From assembly GCA_046542315.1 (NCBI GenBank), contig JBKHBO010000045.1:1-15228 (forward strand): DNA of 15,228 nucleotides, given 5' to 3'. The translations under genes and the position numbers were made by a program. Shown piece by piece: positions 1-5,941 of this stretch. This DNA comes from PWPR01 sp046542315. GTDB taxonomy: Bacteria; Bacillota; UBA994; PWPR01. The notes under the pieces are model-generated. The model searched no databases, was not told the DNA's origin, and worked only from the letters and a program-made list of their open reading frames with translations. Position 1 is the first letter of the stretch, and the number at the start of each line of letters is the position of its first letter.

Positions 1-161
1 CCACCTTGAAGGCTAAAATTAAAACTCCCTGATTCAAACCCTAACCATGAATCACTGCTTGAAACACTTGTTAATAGCATAAATATAATAGTCGTAATTA
101 CAACTTCAGGCCAATTACCATCCAAATATGCCTTTGCTTTACTTTTAAACTCTTCTTTCAT
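1..161 (-). CDS. DUF975-like membrane protein, N-terminal fragment (rest lies beyond the window edge)
   Basis: Only the first 53 codons are in the window, read leftward from an ATG at 161. The start MKEEFKSKAKAYLDGNWPEV is followed by a hydrophobic run (VVITTIIFMLL). A charged, AK-rich opening ending in a GNW motif just before the first membrane segment is typical of the DUF975 family of multi-spanning Firmicute membrane proteins; I infer membership from this short piece alone, so another small integral membrane family is possible. The ATG lies 5 bases after the serS stop codon, and its Shine-Dalgarno GAGGT is formed by the last codons of serS. It is therefore almost certainly cotranscribed with serS and probably translationally coupled to it. 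Function unknown; the protein would sit in the cytoplasmic membrane. Confidence 0.55.
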   Translation of the reverse strand, partial: MKEEFKSKAKAYLDGNWPEVVITTIIFMLLTSVSSSDSWLGFESGSFNFSLQG

Positions 162-166
162 ACATT

Positions 167-1444
167 CTACCTCTTCGTTATTATTTCTAATCCGCCCATA
201 TATTTAGATAATTTTTCTGGTATTACAACGCTACCATCTTCTTGTTGGTGATTCTCTAACAAAGCAGCTATACATCTTCCAATTGCTACTCCAGAACCAT
301 TCAGAGTGTGAACAAAGTCCAAATTACCTGATTCTTCATTTCTATATCTAATATTTGCGCGTCTAGATTGATAGTCTCTACAGTTACTACAAGATGAAAT
401 TTCTACATAATCATTATAGCTTGGCATCCAAACTTCTAAATCATACTTCTTAGCAGCACTAATCCCTAAGTCCCCAGTACACATTTCTATTATTCTGTAA
501 GGCAACTCCAATTCTTCTAAAACATCTTTAGCTGCTTCTACCATAGCATCTAAAGCATTTGCAGAATCTTCCTGTCTTACAAAATTTATCATCTCTACTT
601 TATCAAATTGATGCTGTCTTATCAACCCTCTAGTATCTCTACCAGCAGCTCCAGCTTCTGCTCTAAAACAAGCACTATATGCACAATATTTAATTGGAAA
701 GTCCTCTTCAGCTAATATATCATCTCGATATATATTTGTTACTGGTACTTCTGCTGTTGGAATAAGGTAATAATCTTCATTTTCAACTTTAAAAGCATCT
801 TCAGCAAATTTTGGCAGCTGTCCAGTTCCAATCATACTATTAGTGTTTACTAGGTATGGTGGTAAAACTTCTGAATATCCATGGTTTTCTACGTGTAAGT
901 CAATCATAAATGCAGCTAAAGCCCTAACTAGCTTTGCTCCATAGCCTCTAAATAAAGTGAATCTTGCACCCGTTATCTTGGAAGCAGTAGCAAAGTCTAA
1001 AATATTTAAGTCTGGCCCAATATCCCAGTGGGCTTTTGGTTCAAAACTAAACTCTTTAGGTTTACCCCATTTAAACACTTCTACATTTTCTGACTCATCT
1101 TTTCCTATAGGAACATCTTCATCAGGAATGTTGGGTGTTACTAGAAGTATTTCTTCAATTTCAAGCTCAATCTCCTTTAGTTTATCATCCATTGCTTTTA
1201 TCTTTTCGCCAACTTCTCGCATTTCTTCAATAATTGGGTTAATATCTTTGCCCTCTTTTTTCATTAATGGTATCTTTTTTGAAACTTCATTCTTTAAATG
1301 CTTTAATTGTTCGACTTCTGCAATAACCTCTCTTCTTTGCTCATCTAATACAACTAATCTATCTACCTTTACCTCTTCTCCCCTTGTTTGGAGTCTTCTT
1401 TTTACTTCCTCAGGGTTATTTCTAATCTCTTTAATATCTAACAT
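167..1444 (-). CDS. serS: Seryl-tRNA synthetase (class II)
   Basis: Charges tRNA-Ser with serine in the cytoplasm using ATP; it can also charge tRNA-Sec where present. The 425 residues match the usual bacterial length. The first ~105 residues form the long two-helix coiled-coil arm that grips the tRNA-Ser extra arm (charged heptads around 30-100). The catalytic core follows: the serine-binding TAE triplet at 230-232, class II motif 2 with FRAEAGAAGRDTRG at 260-273 (R261 contacts ATP), and motif 3 GSGVAIGR at 383-390. The start ATG is preceded by a perfect AGGAGGT at about 6 bases. Upstream is a T-box leader, so expression should rise when uncharged tRNA-Ser accumulates. A DUF975-like gene follows after 5 bases. 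No odd residues seen; identification is secure. Confidence 0.97.
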   Translation of the reverse strand: MLDIKEIRNNPEEVKRRLQTRGEEVKVDRLVVLDEQRREVIAEVEQLKHLKNEVSKKIPLMKKEGKDINPIIEEMREVGEKIKAMDDKLKEIELEIEEILLVTPNIPDEDVPIGKDESENVEVFKWGKPKEFSFEPKAHWDIGPDLNILDFATASKITGARFTLFRGYGAKLVRALAAFMIDLHVENHGYSEVLPPYLVNTNSMIGTGQLPKFAEDAFKVENEDYYLIPTAEVPVTNIYRDDILAEEDFPIKYCAYSACFRAEAGAAGRDTRGLIRQHQFDKVEMINFVRQEDSANALDAMVEAAKDVLEELELPYRIIEMCTGDLGISAAKKYDLEVWMPSYNDYVEISSCSNCRDYQSRRANIRYRNEESGNLDFVHTLNGSGVAIGRCIAALLENHQQEDGSVVIPEKLSKYMGGLEIITKR

Positions 1445-1469
1445 TATAATACCTCCTTGTTTTTAAAAC

Positions 1470-1494
1470 AAAAAAACGCCCCGTAAAAGGGACG
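1470..1494 (-). terminator. Rho-independent terminator of the serS T-box
   Basis: Read on the minus strand, CGTCCC (1494-1489) pairs with GGGGCG (1482-1477) across a TTTTAC loop, with one U-G pair, and is followed by a run of seven T residues. Its left arm overlaps the 3' half of the T-box antiterminator, the mutually exclusive arrangement expected of a transcriptional T-box switch. Confidence 0.9.
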
Positions 1495-1690
1495 AGAATT
1501 ACCCGCGATACCACCCTTATTGGCTAGGCCCGGCTCAATTAAATAACGGTATTACCCGTGCTAAGCTACTTTAAGTTCACTTAACCACTCAAAGGTGCTA
1601 TTAAATATTACTTTCTGGTGATTCTCAGATAACTCACCTCTCTGTAATCAAGTATATATCTAATGTATCCTTCTCAAAGCTTTTCTTTGA
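1470..1690 (-). promoter_or_regulatory. T-box riboswitch leader of serS (tRNA-Ser sensing)
   Basis: The diagnostic T-box sequence AGGGTGGTATCGCG is at 1517-1504 on the minus strand (the consensus usually has ACC where this has ATC). Its bulge reads UGGU, able to pair with the NCCA end of uncharged tRNA. Upstream, Stem I is recognisable: ATTAC pairs with GTAAT, the distal part carries AGAGAGGTGAG and CTGAGAATCACC (GGTGA pairs with TCACC), and a GAGTGG box follows at 1590-1585. The 3' side of the specifier loop reads AATAGCACC, so the best specifier candidate is AGC at 1599-1597, a serine codon in agreement with serS downstream. The 5' AGGG of the antiterminator (1517-1514) can pair with CCCT (1491-1488), which competes with the left arm of the terminator. 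The motif and position are seen directly; the specifier assignment is inference. Confidence 0.92.
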
Positions 1691-1695
1691 GCAGT

Positions 1696-1724
1696 ATTAT
1701 ACAATTATAAGCAAAAAGTTGCAA
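1696..1724 (-). promoter_or_regulatory. Sigma-A promoter of serS
   Basis: On the minus strand, TTGCAA (1724-1719) is separated by exactly 17 bases from a perfect TATAAT (1701-1696). Transcription should start around 1690-1688, at the 5' end of the T-box leader. Confidence 0.85.
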
Positions 1725-1828
1725 GTATAATTCAAATTTTGTAGCTGAAAAGTTTTGATTATACTGTATACAATTCAGAAAATCTGTGCTAATCTAATAT
1801 CGTAAATACATAAGGGAGGCTGTTTTCT

Positions 1829-3016
1829 TTGAAAAAACTTAGCGAAAGAACAAAACGTCTTTCTCCTTCTATGACTCTTGCAATAAGTGCAATGTATAAA
1901 GACTTAGTACGAGAAGGAAAAGATGCTGTTAACTTTAGTGTTGGAGAACCGGACTTTGATACTCCTCAACACATTTGTGATGCTACTATAGAAGCTATAA
2001 ATTCTGGGTTTACTAGATACACTACTGCAAGTGGAATTCCTGAATTAAAGGAAGCAATATGTAAAAAGTTAAAAAAAGACAATGGATTAGATTATACTAT
2101 AAAAAACATTATCGTTGGAACAGGTGCTAAACAACCATTATTTAATGCTTTTTTAACATTATGTGAAGAAGGCGATGAAGTACTAGTACCTGCACCTTTC
2201 TGGGTTAGCTACAGCGAAATGGTAAAAGTAACTGATGCAACTCCTGTTTATATTGAGTGTTCAGAAGAAAATGATTTCAAACTTGATATTAAAGACTTAG
2301 AAAATGCTATTACAGAAAATACAAAATGTATGATTTTTAATAGCCCTGGTAATCCTACTGGAACGGTATATACAAAAGAAGAACTAAAAGCAATAGCTGA
2401 TTTAGCTGTTAAATATGATTTTTATATAATAAGTGACGAGATTTATGAAAAACTGATTTATGACGGTCTCGAGCATGTTTCAATTGCGTCTTTTAATGAA
2501 GAGATTAAAAAGAGAACTGTTGTTATAAATGGAATGTCAAAAGCATATGCAATGACAGGTTGGAGATTAGGTTATGCAGCTGCTTCTGAAGAGATCATTG
2601 CTTCAATGAATAAAATACAAGGACATAGCACCTCAAATCCAACTTCTTTCGTTCAAAAAGGTGCATTAGCAGCACTAGAAGGATCAGAAGAATCGGTAAT
2701 TTCAATGAGAGAGCAGTTTGATAAAAGAAGGAACTTTATGGTCGAAGCAATTAACAAAATAGCTCATGTTAGTTGCAGAAAACCTGGTGGAGCTTTTTAT
2801 GTTATGCTGAATATAAAGGAACTTTTTGGAAAAGAGATTAAAGGAAAAGTTATTCATAGTAGCATGGACTTTGCTATTCACCTATTAGAAACATCTCATG
2901 TTGCAACTGTACCAGGTTCTGCTTTTGGTATGGAAGGATTTGTTCGTTTAAGTTATGCAACCTCAATGGAAAATATTGAAGAAGGTCTAAAGAGAATAGC
3001 AAAATTTGTAAAATAG
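1829..3016 (+). CDS. Class I PLP aminotransferase, aspartate/prephenate type
   Basis: Transfers an amino group between an amino acid (probably aspartate, possibly prephenate/arogenate or aromatic substrates) and 2-oxoglutarate using pyridoxal phosphate, in the cytoplasm. The 395 residues show the subgroup I-gamma pattern: FSVGEPDFDTP near 36-46, GAKQPLFNA with K101 (a position tied to dicarboxylate recognition in Thermus AspAT relatives), NSPGNPTG at 171-178, SDEIYEKLIYDG at 202-213 with the PLP-contacting Asp203 and Tyr206, the catalytic lysine K238 in NGMSKAYAMTGWRLGY, and the carboxylate-binding R373 in FVRLSYAT. The start is a TTG at 1829, chosen because AGGGAGG sits 9 bases upstream. It stands alone, divergent from serS, and ends at its own terminator. 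I found no convincing promoter in 1725-1828; TATACT (1760-1765) and TATACA (1767-1772) are -10-like but lack a good -35. Exact substrate cannot be fixed from sequence. Confidence 0.92.
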   Translation: MKKLSERTKRLSPSMTLAISAMYKDLVREGKDAVNFSVGEPDFDTPQHICDATIEAINSGFTRYTTASGIPELKEAICKKLKKDNGLDYTIKNIIVGTGAKQPLFNAFLTLCEEGDEVLVPAPFWVSYSEMVKVTDATPVYIECSEENDFKLDIKDLENAITENTKCMIFNSPGNPTGTVYTKEELKAIADLAVKYDFYIISDEIYEKLIYDGLEHVSIASFNEEIKKRTVVINGMSKAYAMTGWRLGYAAASEEIIASMNKIQGHSTSNPTSFVQKGALAALEGSEESVISMREQFDKRRNFMVEAINKIAHVSCRKPGGAFYVMLNIKELFGKEIKGKVIHSSMDFAIHLLETSHVATVPGSAFGMEGFVRLSYATSMENIEEGLKRIAKFVK

Positions 3017-3021
3017 ACTAA

Positions 3022-3047
3022 AGAGGCTTTGCAAGCCTCTTTTTTTG
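3022..3047 (+). terminator. Rho-independent terminator after the class I aminotransferase
   Basis: AGAGGCTT (3022-3029) pairs perfectly with AAGCCTCT (3033-3040) across a 3-base TGC loop and is followed by a T run. It isolates the aminotransferase from the mtgA group. Confidence 0.93.
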
Positions 3048-3070
3048 TTTAAAGATATCTAGTTGATTTA

Positions 3071-3079
3071 TGATATAAT
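3071..3079 (+). promoter_or_regulatory. Extended -10 promoter for the mtgA-exonuclease-pepV group
   Basis: TGATATAAT (3071-3079) is a perfect TATAAT with the extended -10 TG; no good -35 lies 17 bases upstream, as is common for extended -10 promoters. It is placed between the preceding terminator and the mtgA ATG, giving a leader of roughly 30 bases. Confidence 0.65.
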
Positions 3080-3116
3080 GTTTATGTTATGAATTTAAGG
3101 AAAATGGTGAGACGAG

Positions 3117-3863
3117 ATGAAACGAAAAATATATACAGTTCTAATTTCACTTATAATTTTCTTTTTATTAAGCTCTTCAATAATTTTTTTCACTGCTTAC
3201 TTTAGAGAATTGCCAGAACCATCTTTTCCAAAAATAGCAAGCAAACCCACTTTAAATGGGTCTCTAATTGAGCTTGAGTCTCATCAAACTATTAGTTTAG
3301 TAAGTTATGATAATATTTCTAATCATTTTTTAGACGCTATAGTAGCAATAGAAGACCATCGTTTTTACGAACACAATGGGGTGGATATTTTAAGCATTTT
3401 TAGAGCTTTTATTTCTAATCTAAGTTCTGGTGACTTTGTTGGTTCCGGTGGAAGTACAATAACTCAGCAGTTTGCAAGAAATTCCTACGATTTTCTAAGT
3501 CAAAGAAAAGTTTTCTCTAGAAAAATTGCTGAAGCTGCAACGGCTTATAAAGTTGAAAAGAAATATTCTAAAAATGATATTATTAAATTTTACTGTAATA
3601 TCATTTATGTTGGACATGGATTATATGGAGTAGAATATGCAGCTAATTATTATTTTGGTAAGTCTGCCAAAGACCTTACACTGAATGAAGCTGCCACCAT
3701 TGCTGGGTTGCTTAAAAGCCCAGGTTATTATTCACCTTATGTTTCTATGGAAAAAGCTGTAGCCAATAGAAACATAGTATTAGCCAGAATGGCTGAATTA
3801 GAATATATACCTTTAGAATTAGCTCAGGAAGAACAAAAAAAACCAATAAACCTTGTAAAATAA
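3117..3863 (+). CDS. mtgA: Monofunctional biosynthetic peptidoglycan glycosyltransferase (GT51)
   Basis: Polymerises lipid II into glycan strands at the outer face of the membrane. Residues 5-27 form a single signal-anchor helix, and residues from about 65 to 230 are a GT51 domain: AIEDHRFYEHNGVD (77-90) with the catalytic glutamate E79, GSGGSTITQQFARN (109-122), RKIAEAATAYKVEKKYSK (135-152), YCNIIYVGHGLYGVEYAANYYFGKSAKDLTLNEAATIAGLLKSP (159-202). There is no transpeptidase domain; the protein ends at 248 residues, the length of a stand-alone MtgA rather than of a class A PBP. The ATG is preceded by GGTGAG at 5 bases. Seven bases after its stop begins the exonuclease gene, and pepV follows, so the three probably form an operon. 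Identification as a GT51 enzyme is firm; a true MtgA ortholog versus another short GT51 protein cannot be separated. Confidence 0.9.
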   Translation: MKRKIYTVLISLIIFFLLSSSIIFFTAYFRELPEPSFPKIASKPTLNGSLIELESHQTISLVSYDNISNHFLDAIVAIEDHRFYEHNGVDILSIFRAFISNLSSGDFVGSGGSTITQQFARNSYDFLSQRKVFSRKIAEAATAYKVEKKYSKNDIIKFYCNIIYVGHGLYGVEYAANYYFGKSAKDLTLNEAATIAGLLKSPGYYSPYVSMEKAVANRNIVLARMAELEYIPLELAQEEQKKPINLVK

Positions 3864-3869
3864 TTATTG

Positions 3870-4466
3870 ATGGAAGGAGAAGAAAGCATAGTAAAATTAT
3901 TAAATAAATCTATAGATTTTGTAGCAATTGACTTTGAAACTGCAAATGGCAAAGCTTCAAGTGCGTGCTCTTTAGGATTAGCGATTGTCTCTAATGGTCA
4001 AGTTGTAGATAATCCTAGTTGGTTAATTAGACCAAGTCCTTTGTATTTTGAATACTGGAATACAAAGATACATGGAATTAATACAAATATGGTTAAAGAC
4101 CAGCCATCCTTTAGAGAACTATGGCCAGAAATTTATGTATATCTTGAAAATAGAATTCTAGTTGCACATTCTGTAACTTTTGATATAAAGGTGCTCTACT
4201 CTTCTTTAGGAGCTCACTTTATCACTGCACCTCCATACGAGTATGCTTGTTCTTTGAAAGTATCACGTAAAGTGTGGCCATATCTAGAGCGTCATGGGCT
4301 AGATAGTGTAGCAAGATATTTGGGTTTAGACTTTAACCATCATGATGCCAAAGAAGATGCTTATGCTAGTGCTATAATAATGATAGAAGCAGCAAAAGCT
4401 CTTGAAGCAAGCAATATGTATAATCTATACAAAAAGATCGGATATCACGTAACTACTACTTATTAA
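3870..4466 (+). CDS. DEDDh 3'-5' exonuclease, DnaQ epsilon-like
   Basis: A single-domain exonuclease of the DnaQ/RNase T superfamily that would remove nucleotides from 3' ends of DNA or RNA with two divalent metals. Counting from the TTG at 3867 as residue 1, all five catalytic residues are present: D22 and E24 (AIDFET), D106 (AHSVTFD), and H159 and D164 (NHHDAKEDA). There is no polymerase, BRCT or helicase domain, so the partner is unknown; it resembles the short stand-alone exonucleases related to the epsilon subunit or to PolC's exonuclease. The start is uncertain: ATG 3870 (7 bases after the mtgA stop) has no Shine-Dalgarno upstream, while the only good one, AAGGAG at 3874-3879, lies inside the frame and points at an ATA at 3888. 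The fold begins around residue 17, so any of these starts gives an intact domain. Confidence 0.88.
   Translation: MEGEESIVKLLNKSIDFVAIDFETANGKASSACSLGLAIVSNGQVVDNPSWLIRPSPLYFEYWNTKIHGINTNMVKDQPSFRELWPEIYVYLENRILVAHSVTFDIKVLYSSLGAHFITAPPYEYACSLKVSRKVWPYLERHGLDSVARYLGLDFNHHDAKEDAYASAIIMIEAAKALEASNMYNLYKKIGYHVTTTY
3874..3879 (+). promoter_or_regulatory. Internal Shine-Dalgarno-like AAGGAG at the exonuclease start
   Basis: AAGGAG lies 8 bases before an in-frame ATA (3888) and after the only in-frame ATG (3870) and TTG (3867). No ATG, GTG or TTG follows in frame before the catalytic DFET motif. It either marks a non-standard start or is a coincidence of Glu-Gly-Glu codons. Confidence 0.45.
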
Positions 4467-4488
4467 ATTTTAGAAAGTTGAGGGTATT

Positions 4489-5892
4489 ATGAAAAAACTA
4501 GACAAATTGATTGACTCATATGAAAATGAGATTGTTGAAAAGATTCAGCGCTTAGTAAAAATTAAAAGTGTCAGAGAAAAGCCAGTTGGCGAGATGCCTT
4601 TTGGACAAGGTGTTCAAAAGGCTTTAGAGGAAGCCCTAAAAATATCTGAAGAAATGGGTTTTGAGACAAAAAATATTGATAACTATGTAGGTGAAGCTAC
4701 TTACGGAACTGGTGATAAGGAAATAGCTTTAATAGCACACTTAGATGTTGTGCCTGAAGGAAATGGTTGGACAAACCCACCATACAGCGCAACTTATAAA
4801 GATGGAGTTATATATGGAAGAGGAGTTAGTGACAATAAAGGCCCAGCAATAATGGCTTTGTTTGCAGTTAAAGCCTTGATAGATTCTGGTGAACCAATAA
4901 ATAAAAAACTAAAAGTATTATTTGGCACTAACGAAGAATCTGGCATGGAAGATCTTAAATACTATGCTAAAAATGTTAAAACACCTGACCTCTCTTTAGT
5001 TCCAGATGCTTCTTTCCCAGTTGTGAAAGGTGAAAAAGGGATCATGACTTTTAAGTTTCAAACTATTTTTAAGCAGAAGTTGCTAACAGAAGATATTAGA
5101 GTAGTTTCTGGTTCTGCTGGAAACGCTGTTAATTCAGTGCCAGATTATGCAGAATTAACTCTTGAAGCAGATGATCTAAGCTTGATTAGAAATATTGTAG
5201 AAAATTTCAACAATAATAATGATGATACTATTGAAACAGAAATTGATGGTAATAAAATAAAGCTGGTAGCCAGAGGAGTTTCTGCTCATGGAAGCAGACC
5301 TGAAACAGGAAGAAATGCTATGTCAATCTTGTTTGACTCGCTTAAACCAATTATCGAGACATCTAATCAAAACATTGCTAAATTTATCAAATTCTATAAT
5401 GATAAGATTGCTTTTAATCATCACGGGGAAAATGTTGGATGCGGCTTTGAAGATGAACAATCAGGCAAGTTAGCTTTTAATCCAGGATTGATGAGTATTG
5501 TAGAAAATGCGATTGAAGTTTCTGTGAATATAAGATTCCCAATTACCTACACTGCTCATCAAATTTATGATGGCATGAGAGGCGAAATAATTGATATTCC
5601 TGTAACTTTAATTGAAGGATCTGATAGTGAGCCTTACTACTATCCAGATGACCACCCAGTAATTAAAGGATTAATGGATGTATATAAAGATTACACAAAC
5701 GACAATGAATCAGAACCCCTTGTATTAGGCGGTGGCACTTACTCAAGAGTTATAGAAAATTCGATTACATTTGGTCCTGGTTTTAGTTGGAGCCAAAGCA
5801 ATGCTCACAAACCTGATGAACAAGCTAAAGTTGAAGATATTCTATTGGCTACAAAGATTTATGCAGCTGCATTATATCGACTGACAAGATAA
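4489..5892 (+). CDS. pepV: M20 family dinuclear zinc dipeptidase PepV (carnosinase-like)
   Basis: Cleaves a broad range of dipeptides, including beta-Ala-His, in the cytoplasm, feeding the amino-acid pool. The 467 residues match PepV. Metal and catalytic residues are all visible: H84 and D86 in IAHLDVVPEG, D115 in GRGVSDNKGP bridging the two zincs, the catalytic E149 with E150 in FGTNEESGMED, D173 in VPDASFPV, H267 in the lid/dimerisation-like domain (ARGVSAHGSRPETG), and H440 in SNAHKPDE near the C-terminus. The start ATG follows GAGGG closely. It is the third gene of the mtgA group, 22 bases after the exonuclease, and the unit ends at the hairpin beginning at 5899. Other M20 members (succinyl-diaminopimelate desuccinylase) share motifs, but the length and H267 region favour PepV. 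Confidence 0.93.
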   Translation: MKKLDKLIDSYENEIVEKIQRLVKIKSVREKPVGEMPFGQGVQKALEEALKISEEMGFETKNIDNYVGEATYGTGDKEIALIAHLDVVPEGNGWTNPPYSATYKDGVIYGRGVSDNKGPAIMALFAVKALIDSGEPINKKLKVLFGTNEESGMEDLKYYAKNVKTPDLSLVPDASFPVVKGEKGIMTFKFQTIFKQKLLTEDIRVVSGSAGNAVNSVPDYAELTLEADDLSLIRNIVENFNNNNDDTIETEIDGNKIKLVARGVSAHGSRPETGRNAMSILFDSLKPIIETSNQNIAKFIKFYNDKIAFNHHGENVGCGFEDEQSGKLAFNPGLMSIVENAIEVSVNIRFPITYTAHQIYDGMRGEIIDIPVTLIEGSDSEPYYYPDDHPVIKGLMDVYKDYTNDNESEPLVLGGGTYSRVIENSITFGPGFSWSQSNAHKPDEQAKVEDILLATKIYAAALYRLTR

Positions 5893-5898
5893 ATATTA

Positions 5899-5937
5899 AA
5901 ACATCTCAGAAGATTTCTGTTATCTTCTGAGATGTTT
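5899..5937. terminator. Bidirectional hairpin between convergent pepV and the ABC-F gene
   Basis: A perfect 16-bp inverted repeat (5899-5914 with 5922-5937, loop TTCTGTT) fills the gap between the two converging stop codons. T runs on either side are short (TTT on plus, TTTT on minus), so it is a likely shared terminator and transcript 3'-end protector rather than a textbook one. Confidence 0.8.
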
Positions 5938-5941
5938 AAAT

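Noticed and set aside
957..1466. 169-codon open frame on the plus strand
   Set aside because: Lies antisense over serS, is dominated by Ser and Phe codons expected from the reverse of Lys/Glu-rich coding sequence, and has no ribosome binding site.
1673..1691. CTCAAAG/CTTTGAG inverted repeat as a stand-alone terminator or operator
   Set aside because: It sits at the predicted transcription start of the serS leader, lacks a T run, and is better explained as part of the T-box Stem I base.
3867..5892. Defence or toxin-antitoxin system built around the DEDDh exonuclease
   Set aside because: Neighbours are a peptidoglycan glycosyltransferase and PepV; no toxin, antitoxin, restriction or sensor partner is visible.
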